Assembly: GCA_045106825.1 (NCBI GenBank)
Contig: JBGCFH010000409.1
Span: forward strand, 1-18,684
Direction of reading: 5' to 3'
From: CAWVWD01 sp045106825
GTDB lineage: Bacteria; Bacteroidota; Bacteroidia; Chitinophagales; Saprospiraceae
DNA length: 18,684 nucleotides
Part shown: positions 1 to 7,350 of the stretch, one piece after another
Layout of the letters: every line of letters starts with the position of its first letter
How positions within the stretch are numbered: the stretch's first letter is position 1
Program-made: the position numbers and the translations under genes
The notes under the pieces: model-generated
What the model saw: only the letters and a program-made list of their open reading frames with translations
Databases searched by the model: none
Told to the model about the DNA's origin: nothing

Positions 1-330
1 AGAATCGGTATCATTTTTAGGCGTTTTTTAAAAGAAATCCCTTTTTTAAAACAAATTATAAATGACCCTTTTTGCATGAATGAAATCCTTAAAACTTAGT
101 AATAGCAAACCTTTTAAAAGAATTTATAAACTTCAAGTTAATTATTAATGCATGTAAAATATTTTTGCTCTTTTTTTGACAATTGAAATATTAAAAAAAA
201 CATAATATATTATAATGTAATAAAGCTGTTCTGTCCGAATTTCTCCACAAAATTTCCTATTATTGCTAAGATTAAAATCAAATTATAAAAATTAGAGAAA
301 TTCATCTAATTCACATCCAAAATAAATGCT
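1..330. other. AT-rich intergenic region upstream of ggt
   Basis: No convincing gene is visible in this stretch on either strand. It is very AT-rich with many A and T runs. The only candidate signal is a TAnnTTTG motif near 160-167. A TTGACA at 176-181 also occurs, but the nearest TATAAT (211-216) is too far away for a standard sigma-70 spacing. Confidence 0.6.
160..167 (+). promoter_or_regulatory. candidate -7 promoter element for ggt
   Basis: TATTTTTG matches the Bacteroidota -7 consensus TAnnTTTG. It lies about 160 nt before the ggt start codon. No good -33 TTTG partner is visible at the expected distance, and chance matches are common in DNA this AT-rich, so this is weak. Confidence 0.25.
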
Positions 331-2037
331 ATGAAAAAATACATTCTATTATCATTAATCATCATCCTTTCGGCTTGTCGCCAATCACCTGTTGAAGTCG
401 AAGTCAAAGAACCATACGAAACGCCAAAAACGGCAACGGGTAAACAAGGTGTTGTCGTATCAGCACATCCTGAAGCAACAAAAATTGGTTTAGAAGTTTT
501 GAAAAAAGGTGGAAATGCAACAGATGCTTCTATTGCTGTACAATTAGCTTTAGCTGTGGTTTATCAACGTGCAGGAAATATTGCTGGTGGTGGATTTATG
601 ATTCATCGTTCCGCTGATGGTGAAGTGACGACTTTGGACTATAGAGAAAAAGCTCCAATGGCTGGAAATCGTGATATGTACTTAGATTCGGCTGGAAATG
701 TGGTTGATGGTTTGAGTGTTTATGGTCATTTGGCAGTTGGCGTTCCTGGTACGATTGCGGGTTTGTTTGCAGCTTATGAAAAACATGGTGGGAAATTATC
801 GTTTGAGGAACTGATAAACCCTGCTATTGAGTTAGCGGAAAATGGTTTTTATATGACGACTAAAGAAGCGGCAACCTTAAACGAAAAGTTGAATGATATT
901 AAAAAATATAATACTAAAGAAAATGCTTTTACAGAAAAAGATAATTGGAAAGTTGGTGATAAATTAGTACAAAAAGACTTAGCAGAAACGCTAAAACGTA
1001 TTCGTGACAATGGTCAAGCTGGATTCTACGAAGGCGAAACAGCGAATCTTATCGTTACCGAAATGCAACGAGGAAATGGAATTATTACGCTCGAAGATTT
1101 GAAGAATTATCAAGCTGTTTGGCGAAAGCCAATTACATTTGAATACGATGACTATACGATTTCGTCAATGCCTCCGCCTTCTTCTGGTGGGATTTGTTTA
1201 GCAAGTATTTTGGGTATGATTGAGCCGTATGATTTGCACGAATATGGTTTCCATGATGCTAAATCCATTCATGTTATTGCGGAAGCAGAAAGACGTGCTT
1301 ATGCTGACAGAGCGGAGTTTATTGGCGATAGTGATTTTTGGGATGTTCCGATTTTAGAAATGACAAATGAGCAATATTTGCAATCAAGAATGTCGGATTT
1401 TTCTGCCGAAAAAGCGACAAAAAGTGAAGTAATAACAGCAGGAAATCCACGAAAAGAAAGCGAACAAACAACGCATTTGTCTATTGTTGATGCAGAAGGA
1501 AATGCAGTTTCAATTACAACGACATTGAACACAAACTTTGGTTCAAAAGTAGTCGTTGGTGATGCTGGTTTCTTTTTGAATAACGAAATGGATGATTTTA
1601 GTGCAAAACCTGGTGTGCCGAATTTTTATGGTTTAATCGGTAATGAAGCGAATGCGATTCAACCACAAAAAAGAATGTTAAGCTCAATGACACCAACGAT
1701 TGTAGAAAAAAACGGTGACTTATTTATGGTTGTCGGAACGCCTGGCGGTTCTACGATTATTACCTCTGTTTTACAAGTTTTTCTAAATGTAGCAGAATAT
1801 GGAATGTCGGTTGAAGAAGCGGTGAATGCAAAACGTTTTCATCATCAATGGTTGCCTGACCAAATTTTTGTGGAAGAAGGTTTTGATGAAAATGTAATCA
1901 AAGCATTAGAAAAATTAGGTCATAAAATCGAATACCGAAGTGGAATCGGAAAAGTCGAGGCAATTGTACGAAAACCCGATGGAATGCTTGAAGGTGCTGC
2001 GGATATTCGTGGTGATGATACGGCTTTGGGTTATTGA
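331..2037 (+). CDS. ggt: gamma-glutamyltranspeptidase, predicted lipoprotein
   Basis: Gamma-glutamyltransferase/glutathione hydrolase of the Ntn-hydrolase superfamily. It cleaves the gamma-glutamyl bond of glutathione and related compounds and passes the glutamyl group to water or an amino acid. The 568-residue length is typical. Residues 1-16 form a lipoprotein signal with lipobox LSAC (Cys16), so the enzyme should be anchored on the periplasmic or outer-membrane side. Thr380 in QTTHLSIVD matches the autocleavage nucleophile, giving a large subunit to 379 and a small subunit from 380. Arg105 (DYREKAP), Asp422 (NNEMDDFS), Ser451-Ser452 (SSMTP) and Gly472-Gly473 (TPGGS) match the substrate-binding and oxyanion residues of the E. 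coli enzyme. The lid-loop region after MDDFS is present. The start codon is supported by the signal peptide. It is monocistronic, ending at a hairpin terminator facing a convergent gene. Confidence 0.95.
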   Translation: MKKYILLSLIIILSACRQSPVEVEVKEPYETPKTATGKQGVVVSAHPEATKIGLEVLKKGGNATDASIAVQLALAVVYQRAGNIAGGGFMIHRSADGEVTTLDYREKAPMAGNRDMYLDSAGNVVDGLSVYGHLAVGVPGTIAGLFAAYEKHGGKLSFEELINPAIELAENGFYMTTKEAATLNEKLNDIKKYNTKENAFTEKDNWKVGDKLVQKDLAETLKRIRDNGQAGFYEGETANLIVTEMQRGNGIITLEDLKNYQAVWRKPITFEYDDYTISSMPPPSSGGICLASILGMIEPYDLHEYGFHDAKSIHVIAEAERRAYADRAEFIGDSDFWDVPILEMTNEQYLQSRMSDFSAEKATKSEVITAGNPRKESEQTTHLSIVDAEGNAVSITTTLNTNFGSKVVVGDAGFFLNNEMDDFSAKPGVPNFYGLIGNEANAIQPQKRMLSSMTPTIVEKNGDLFMVVGTPGGSTIITSVLQVFLNVAEYGMSVEEAVNAKRFHHQWLPDQIFVEEGFDENVIKALEKLGHKIEYRSGIGKVEAIVRKPDGMLEGAADIRGDDTALGY

Positions 2038-2106
2038 TAAATTTATGTGATTGGAACACGAATTGAAGAGATTTAACGGATACAAACGGATTTTTTATTG
2101 GTTCTT

Positions 2107-2143
2107 AGTGAGCAGTTGACGCTGATTCAACTGCTCACTTTTA
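2107..2143 (+). terminator. intrinsic terminator of ggt
   Basis: A perfect 13-bp stem (2107-2119 with 2127-2139) closes a 7-nt loop and is followed by TTTTAT on the + strand. It sits 70 nt after the ggt stop codon and just before the end of the convergent gene at 2154. On the - strand the sequence beyond the stem is not T-rich, so it should work mainly for ggt, although the stem itself is symmetric. Confidence 0.85.
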
Positions 2144-2153
2144 TAAAAAAATA

Positions 2154-2777
2154 CTAAGCATAAACTATATTTTCAAGAGTAAATTCGAAAGGTATAGAAT
2201 TAACACCTGAACCGCCACCTGTCATTACAAGATCAGCAGAAGCGATCCCTGTCAAATAAATTTGTTTGTTAATTTCTGAAATAGCCGCTGAGTCCATAAT
2301 ATCGCCTTCTTCGATTTCAGAAGCAACACCAACATAAATACAAGGTTTAAAATTAAAAACAGCTTTTTGTGCTGGTGCAATTACGTTTTTACAAGCCAAT
2401 AATTTACCACTTCTATAAATATTAGCACTTATAGAACCTTTATCTAATCCATTGTAAACTTCTACGCAAGAAGCATTAGCAGCACTGTGTAGAGATTTTT
2501 GTAAAATATCACCTGCTGAATTAGCTATCATTTCAAAACGATCGCCCGGATAAACCGTTTCAGGATAGGTATAGTTACCATAACAATCACCACTTGTTAC
2601 TTGCAAATCATACTCATAAGTAAACAAATGAGAATCTCCTCGATTACAATTTTTAATTATTTTCCATGCAATTAATAATTCATCAAAATCAGTTTTCTCG
2701 TGCTTTTGAAAGATAACAATATGAGAACTGTTACAATCATTTGAACGATTGATAAATTTTAATTTTGTTGACTTCAT
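2154..2777 (-). CDS. conserved-looking hypothetical protein, 207 aa
   Basis: I cannot assign a function. The protein has 207 residues, no signal peptide and no membrane segment, so it is probably cytoplasmic. It has six cysteines (15, 44, 65, 104, 129, 146), which is many for a protein of this size. Notable stretches are FINRSNDCNSSHIVIFQK near the N terminus, a Gly/Asp/Tyr-rich part around 63-72, a likely beta-rich middle (about 115-150), and a C-terminal VMTGGGSG loop (184-191). The ATG at 2777 is preceded by AAAAAGAA, an ordinary weak site for this phylum. It is transcribed away from the lodA-like gene and converges on ggt. The overall composition looks like a real single-domain protein rather than a chance reading frame. 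A role in the neighbouring amine oxidase system is possible only by position. Confidence 0.75.
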   Translation of the reverse strand: MKSTKLKFINRSNDCNSSHIVIFQKHEKTDFDELLIAWKIIKNCNRGDSHLFTYEYDLQVTSGDCYGNYTYPETVYPGDRFEMIANSAGDILQKSLHSAANASCVEVYNGLDKGSISANIYRSGKLLACKNVIAPAQKAVFNFKPCIYVGVASEIEEGDIMDSAAISEINKQIYLTGIASADLVMTGGGSGVNSIPFEFTLENIVYA

Positions 2778-2878
2778 TTCAATTCTTTTTGAGATTTATA
2801 AAATTAGTAGTTAGAGTTATTTTATTGATAGATTTTTAATTGGATGTTATCACCAATTTGTGACACATTCAAATTAAT

Positions 2879-3018
2879 GGTTCTTTGATTTTTTTGTGGA
2901 AACACTCATTATTCAAAATAATAAAAACTTTTCGATGATGGTATTTGGTATCCGGTATTTGATTGAAAATCAATGAAGTACAGAACACTAAATACCATCA
3001 TAACAGATTTCATTTTTT
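2879..3018 (+). repeat. dispersed palindromic repeat, copy 1
   Basis: About 140 bp, closely matched by 16771-16913 in the same orientation. It begins with GGTTCTTTGA, has a spacer of about 48 nt, then an imperfect 30-bp hairpin (2937-2966 with 2970-2999, loop AAA), and ends with ATAACAGATTTCATTTTTT. The arms are made of three 7-nt units of the form GGTATTT/GGTATCC. No open reading frame is present, so it is best described as a MITE- or REP-like non-coding element. Confidence 0.85.
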
Positions 3019-3127
3019 AATGCTAAACTATTCGAGGATCAACTTATATCACAAAACTCGTAGCCTACAACTTGAATTAAATATAGCGATGAAATTGTGA
3101 TAAGTAAAACTACTCGTTTTTTGTATA

Positions 3128-3141
3128 ACGTAATATTACGT
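3128..3141. promoter_or_regulatory. perfect 14-bp palindrome, possible operator
   Basis: ACGTAATATTACGT is an exact inverted repeat without spacer. Its centre lies about 30-35 bp upstream of the candidate -7 element at 3164-3171, where a dimeric regulator could act. The palindrome is seen directly; binding by a regulator is an inference. Confidence 0.4.
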
Positions 3142-3163
3142 CAAATTTCGTGCTTTTATTTTC

Positions 3164-3171
3164 TATATTTG
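3164..3171 (+). promoter_or_regulatory. candidate -7 promoter element for lodA-like gene
   Basis: TATATTTG fits the Bacteroidota TAnnTTTG -7 consensus. A clear -33 TTTG is not visible at the right spacing, so confidence is limited. If used, the transcript leader before the start codon at 3598 would be about 420 nt. Confidence 0.3.
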
Positions 3172-3290
3172 TACTATAATACAGTAAATAAAACGTTTAA
3201 ATTCCTAATATAAAGATATTTAAACTATTCTTATTCACAACAAATAACCACCTAAATATTAATAAAACTAAATAATTAATATTACCAATT

Positions 3291-3398
3291 ATGACAACAT
3301 TAAATAAAATTCCTTATCAATCATCATTACCAAATTCGGGTATATTTTTATACAATTTTATTATTCAAAATAAAATAATAATTCCTAAAAAAAATTAG
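3291..3398 (+). CDS. possible small ORF in the lodA leader, 35 aa
   Basis: An ATG-to-TAG frame of 35 codons starting MTTLNKIPYQSSLPNSG. It has no strong ribosome binding site. Its second half is rich in Ile, Asn and Lys, as expected for translated AT-rich intergenic DNA, so it may be a chance frame. Its position in the long leader would suit an upstream ORF or leader peptide. Confidence 0.15.
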   Translation: MTTLNKIPYQSSLPNSGIFLYNFIIQNKIIIPKKN

Positions 3399-3411
3399 GC
3401 TAAAAAGTTGA

Positions 3412-3578
3412 ATGACAGCCTTTCGTCATGAATGGCTATTGATTACGATAGATTATGAATTCTACTCATAAGTAGAATCTCTATGGGGAATCTATAGCAA
3501 ATTTCGACATTTTTAATAAACAATTGAGACCAGACTCAACCATAAAAGGGGCGATTTCGAAAAGCCTTATGAGTAGAA
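3412..3578 (+). promoter_or_regulatory. structured 5' leader with two competing pairings
   Basis: Several inverted repeats cluster just ahead of the lodA-like start: ATGAC (3412-3416) with GTCAT (3425-3429); ATTCTACT (3459-3466) with AGTAGAAT (3471-3478); TTGAG (3524-3528) with CTCAA (3535-3539). The segment 3460-3472 is also an exact 13-nt complement of 3566-3578, which ends 19 nt before the start codon. The local hairpin and the long pairing share bases and cannot form together. Whether this controls translation is an inference. Confidence 0.4.
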
Positions 3579-3597
3579 AAAAATAAAATCAAATATT

Positions 3598-5658
3598 ATG
3601 CAAGTATCAATTCATCCTTCAATCGGTGTTGCCCGATTAGGAAACAGTAAGACAGAAATTTGTTTGTCACCAGACAGTATTGGTGGACTTCCGTATGATG
3701 CGGATAGTAGTGGAAATTTAGTAGGACCAATTAGTACATTCAAAGATGCCGATGGTCGTATTAAACGTCAAGGTCAACCATTCAAAATTTATGATGAATT
3801 AGGAGTTGAAGTTACCCTTGATCACGAAAATGTTATTTCTATGGAGTGGACGGTACACTTAGCAAACAAAAAAGCAGCTTGGTATCAATATAGTGAATTA
3901 CAAGGTAATTTACTATACGGAGATGCGAATAGTTATGCGAATCAAGGTGTTCCATTTAGAAATGGGAAGACTCCAGATAGGCAAACATTAATTGTTGATC
4001 CTGGCCCGAGAAGTATTTCAGGTAGAAATCGATCTATTGAATTTGACGAAACTAATGTACCTGATGGTTATCCTGCACAATTTCCACCATCAGAAGTTTT
4101 ATATGGAACAGCGATAACAAGTCTTGGTACTTTATTGACAGATGATAAAGGGCGATTAATAGTACTTGGTGGATATGGTAATGCAGGTGGTAATGCTCCT
4201 TTGACGAGTTATGGTGGTTCGGATACTTGGCATGATGATATATCAGATGGATATGTTACTTGTATGGTTACATTTAAGGAACCGAGATTGACTCAGACAC
4301 TTTCTGCATGGATAATTGTAGGTTCGCCAGATTTTGCACCTGAAATTGTGAATATTTCTAATCTGAGTGATACGATGTTTGATGTTGGTGTGAGAAACTT
4401 TGACCTTGTTTCTGACATGTATTCTGAAGATACTTATGGTGGTTGGAATACAGATTATGTTGCTAATTTTCAACGAGATATTTTACCAATTATCAATAGG
4501 ATTAGTCGTTATCAATGGGTTGCTAATGTCCAATCTATGATGGCTTTTGCCAGTAATATATTTGATTTTTCAGATAATTCAAGTGCTAATAAACAGAATA
4601 GACAGAATTACTATTCTTACTTTAGACAGAATGATGATCAACCACCTGTTCCAACAAATTTACCTCAAGAGCAACTTTTTACAAGTACTAATAGTGGCGA
4701 TATGTTCCCAATGATGCCATTAAACTCTGGGAGCAATTCTGTTAGTAATATAAATATCCAAAAATTTTTAGCACTTGATGCAACGCAATTATTTTTATTA
4801 GGACAATGGGCAGAAGGAAATTTTGTGAGTGATCCGAATTATGATAATGATACTGTAAATTCAAAAGATCAAGCAGCTGTTGGAAATTGTGTTGGTTTAC
4901 CAATGTGTCCAGGTATTGAAGTAACTTGGAATTTACAAAATCCTATTATTTATAATCGTCCTTATGTTATTGAGCAATATGGCGATGCAAATCAGTATCA
5001 AACACAAGGCTTGACGCCTTCTCGTGATGAATGTAGTGAGCAAAATGATGCATCAGGTTGTGAGCCAGGAGATTTAACTAAAAGAATGGCTTGTCCATGG
5101 CAGGCAGACTTTTTCCAATGTACTATTCAATACATTAACTTCACAAACCCATCAGTAAATAAGGAAATGACCGCTGATGGTGGACAAGCACCTTTACCTC
5201 CAACTTACTATACTTACTGGTGGCCACCTCAAAGTCCATGGGATGTTTTGGTTGGAGAATTTACAGAAAGTGGACAGGCTCTAAACCATGTTCCTGCAGG
5301 GCAACAAATGAACTATGCTCGTGGGATTAATAGTTTTTCTCAAATGGTAGAACATTGGTCTGCATTGGGTTTTATTCGAGATTTGAATAACTCACATCAA
5401 GGTTTTCCTTATATGGTAGAAACAGAGCGAGAAAATGCTTTATTTAGCTATAAAGATGTTCCAGTAGGTGATATTACTGGTAACGATGAAGATAATGAAA
5501 CTACGATTCCTGTATTTTATATAGAAGAAAAGGTAGAAAAGGATATTCATACTGCAAGAGGTCTGATGCATAAAGTAGAGAAAAAAGCATTTAAGAAAAT
5601 TAAGATTGTATCTGGAGGACTTGGAATGCCTCGTTCTGGAACAAAAAGAAGAAGATAA
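3598..5658 (+). CDS. LodA/GoxA-like CTQ-dependent amine/amino-acid oxidase
   Basis: A 686-residue member of the LodA family, quinoproteins that oxidise an amino acid (L-lysine at the epsilon amine in LodA, glycine in GoxA) and release ammonia and hydrogen peroxide, using a cysteine tryptophylquinone cofactor made from their own side chains. The N terminus (IHPSIGVARLGNS) and the block GSPDFAPEI...MFDVGVRNF (about 241-270) are family hallmarks. In CPWQADFFQC (499-508), Cys508 with Asp504 four residues before reproduces the Asp-xxx-Cys spacing of LodA; the Trp partner is probably 541 or 542 in YWWPPQSPWDVL. There is no signal peptide and no T9SS tail, but the last 25 residues are strongly basic, ending TKRRR. 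The start at 3598 fits the homology at residue 3 onward. The stop lies 4 nt before its LodB-like partner, so the two are co-transcribed. Substrate cannot be read from sequence. Confidence 0.9.
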   Translation: MQVSIHPSIGVARLGNSKTEICLSPDSIGGLPYDADSSGNLVGPISTFKDADGRIKRQGQPFKIYDELGVEVTLDHENVISMEWTVHLANKKAAWYQYSELQGNLLYGDANSYANQGVPFRNGKTPDRQTLIVDPGPRSISGRNRSIEFDETNVPDGYPAQFPPSEVLYGTAITSLGTLLTDDKGRLIVLGGYGNAGGNAPLTSYGGSDTWHDDISDGYVTCMVTFKEPRLTQTLSAWIIVGSPDFAPEIVNISNLSDTMFDVGVRNFDLVSDMYSEDTYGGWNTDYVANFQRDILPIINRISRYQWVANVQSMMAFASNIFDFSDNSSANKQNRQNYYSYFRQNDDQPPVPTNLPQEQLFTSTNSGDMFPMMPLNSGSNSVSNINIQKFLALDATQLFLLGQWAEGNFVSDPNYDNDTVNSKDQAAVGNCVGLPMCPGIEVTWNLQNPIIYNRPYVIEQYGDANQYQTQGLTPSRDECSEQNDASGCEPGDLTKRMACPWQADFFQCTIQYINFTNPSVNKEMTADGGQAPLPPTYYTYWWPPQSPWDVLVGEFTESGQALNHVPAGQQMNYARGINSFSQMVEHWSALGFIRDLNNSHQGFPYMVETERENALFSYKDVPVGDITGNDEDNETTIPVFYIEEKVEKDIHTARGLMHKVEKKAFKKIKIVSGGLGMPRSGTKRRR

Positions 5659-5662
5659 ACAA

Positions 5663-6781
5663 ATGGATAATTATTTTGAAACAGATATACTTATTGTTGG
5701 TGGAGGTCCTGCGGGGACTTCCACTGCTTTAAGTTTGCTAAAGTATAGCAACTTACGAGTAACAATTGTGGAACAAAGTGCTTTTGATACGGTTCGAGTC
5801 GGAGAACAAGTGAATCCAAGTTTGTTTGGTTTACTTGAGTATCTTGGGATTCAACGAAGGGATTTTGAAGCAAATAGTTTTATTCATGGTTACAGTGCAT
5901 TAGCTGCTTGGGGAAGCGATCGAATCACAACAAGAGATTCTATTTTTAGCAATCAAGAAGAAAGTATTCAATTAGATCGTTCAAAGTTTGATTTACTTTT
6001 ACTTGAAAAGGCAGCTAAAAATGGAGCAACGATTTTTCCTCGTACACGATGTCTTAATTTTGATCAAAATGATGATAACAGCTGGAATATTGATTTAAAA
6101 CATGATACAAAAGGTGTTTTTCAAATTCAATCAACTTACTTGATTGATGCGACTGGTAGACAAAGTAATATTTGTCGAAAAGTAGGTGTGTCCTCTAAGA
6201 AAGATGATGAGTTGGTAGCTATCGGAACATTTGTAAATTTTGAACGTGATGATACGCTAAAACAGGATATTTTGATAGAAACGATAGAAGAAGGTTGGTG
6301 GTATTGTGCGACTTTACCGAATCAACAAGTGACAACAACCTTATTTACAGATGCAAGTGTTGTCAAAGAAAAGCAGCTTCACAAGTTTGAAAACTGGAGT
6401 CGTTTACTTTCAAAAACACTTTATATTAAAAACAAATTAAAAACCGCCAAATCTTGTGAAAAGCTATGGACTCGAAATGCATTTTCACAACTCACAAATA
6501 TTACCACAAGAAAGAATTTTTTAGCCGTAGGCGATGCTATTGCTTCCTTTGATCCAATCTCTTCTATGGGAATTGGTTTTGCAATCAGTTCTGGTTGTCA
6601 TGCTGCTAAAGCGATTATTGATACGAATAATGATTATGATACGATTGTTAATTATCAAGAAAATATTAATGTTATTTATAGAAATTATCAAGAGGTAAAA
6701 TCTTCATTTTATCAAAAAGAGCATCGTTGGGAAAATGCTACTTTTTGGGAGCGAAGACTTAAAATGGCTTTAGTAGAATAG
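5663..6781 (+). CDS. LodB/GoxB-like FAD-dependent maturation flavoprotein
   Basis: A 372-residue flavoprotein of the tryptophan-halogenase/geranylgeranyl-reductase-like FAD family. In characterised systems LodB or GoxB is required for forming the CTQ cofactor of the partner oxidase in the cytoplasm. An N-terminal Rossmann motif GGGPAG (13-18) binds FAD, and LAVGDAIASFDPISSMGIG (from 287) is the second FAD-binding block, with Gly290-Asp291 and Asp297-Pro298. I chose ATG 5663, 4 nt after the upstream stop, because the FAD fold begins right there (DILIVGGG) and a purine-rich AGAAGAAGA precedes it. The in-frame ATG at 5606 would add 19 residues overlapping the oxidase gene with no family match. 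It is tightly coupled to the oxidase gene and followed by a bidirectional terminator. Confidence 0.9.
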   Translation: MDNYFETDILIVGGGPAGTSTALSLLKYSNLRVTIVEQSAFDTVRVGEQVNPSLFGLLEYLGIQRRDFEANSFIHGYSALAAWGSDRITTRDSIFSNQEESIQLDRSKFDLLLLEKAAKNGATIFPRTRCLNFDQNDDNSWNIDLKHDTKGVFQIQSTYLIDATGRQSNICRKVGVSSKKDDELVAIGTFVNFERDDTLKQDILIETIEEGWWYCATLPNQQVTTTLFTDASVVKEKQLHKFENWSRLLSKTLYIKNKLKTAKSCEKLWTRNAFSQLTNITTRKNFLAVGDAIASFDPISSMGIGFAISSGCHAAKAIIDTNNDYDTIVNYQENINVIYRNYQEVKSSFYQKEHRWENATFWERRLKMALVE

Positions 6782-7091
6782 TTCGCCGTATTCAGTTTGT
6801 CATAAGCAATGACGAAATAATTTTGAAATTACTTGAGTAGACTTGCTTAAATATTTCGACATATATTTTTTTATAAATATTTAATTTACAATTATTTATA
6901 AATCCTGTTAATTCTGTCAACCTACTTAATTCAAGTTGCGGATTATTTATCTCAATTTACTTAATATCAATTTGAACTATGGATTAGTGTTATAAAAAAT
7001 ACGCCCAAACCACATTATGTAGTTTGGGCGATTTTTATGATTGAATAATTGTTCCCGAGGTATCAAGGTTTCATATTCAATTAACGATTCA
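6782..7091. other. convergent intergenic region
   Basis: A gene-free stretch of 310 bp between the lodB-like gene and the giant adhesin gene. Apart from the terminator at 7002-7036 it holds AT-rich sequence, including AATCCTGTTAATTCTGTCAA, which reads like degenerate intergenic repeat text often seen in Bacteroidota. No RNA gene was seen. Confidence 0.5.
7002..7036. terminator. bidirectional intrinsic terminator
   Basis: CGCCCAAAC (7002-7010) pairs perfectly with GTTTGGGCG (7022-7030) across an 11-nt loop. An A run precedes the stem and ATTTTTAT follows it, so both strands carry a T tract after the hairpin. It lies between two converging genes, the lodB-like gene and the adhesin gene, and can end both transcripts. 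Confidence 0.9.
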
Positions 7092-7350
7092 TTAAGGTCG
7101 TCCGACTTTTACTAATTTAACCGTTTTCACCTGTTTAGCAGTAGTTACTTCTAAGATATACATTCCGTTTGATAAATTTGGAATATCTAACTCTTGAACA
7201 ACCTCGCCAATTGTGCTAATTTGATTTTGAGTATAAACGACTTTTCCGTTAACATCAATAATGCGAACATCCATGTATTCGTCTTCTTCTGGTACAAATG
7301 CTTCCAATGTCAATTTATCATTGAATGGATTTGGATATGCATTAATCTCA
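7092..7350 (-). other. T9SS type A C-terminal sorting domain of the adhesin
   Basis: The last 85 or so residues show YPNPFNDKLTLEAF, then VRIIDVNGKVVYTQ, LDIPNLSNGMYILEV and KTVKLVKV, the order of conserved blocks of the T9SS type A sorting domain. This targets the protein across the outer membrane for release or surface attachment. Confidence 0.93.

Larger units (their letters stand above)
2778..3597. other. 820-bp divergent intergenic region upstream of lodA-like gene
   Basis: This holds the upstream regions of two divergent genes. It contains the first copy of a dispersed palindromic repeat (2879-3018), a perfect 14-bp palindrome (3128-3141), a candidate -7 element (3164-3171), a 35-codon open frame (3291-3398) and a structured 5' leader (3412-3578). 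The candidate promoter would give a leader of over 400 nt, which is unusually long. No recognised riboswitch class was seen. Confidence 0.6.

Noticed and set aside
176..216. Sigma-70 type promoter TTGACA/TATAAT before ggt
   Set aside because: The two boxes are 29 bp apart, too far for a working pair, and Bacteroidota use a different consensus.
3400..3597. Known riboswitch ahead of the lodA-like gene
   Set aside because: Several small stems are present, but I could match no consensus core of a known riboswitch class.
5606..5662. Upstream in-frame start for the LodB-like gene
   Set aside because: It would overlap the oxidase gene by 53 bp and add 19 residues before the FAD fold. The ATG at 5663 has a purine-rich site and begins right at the fold.
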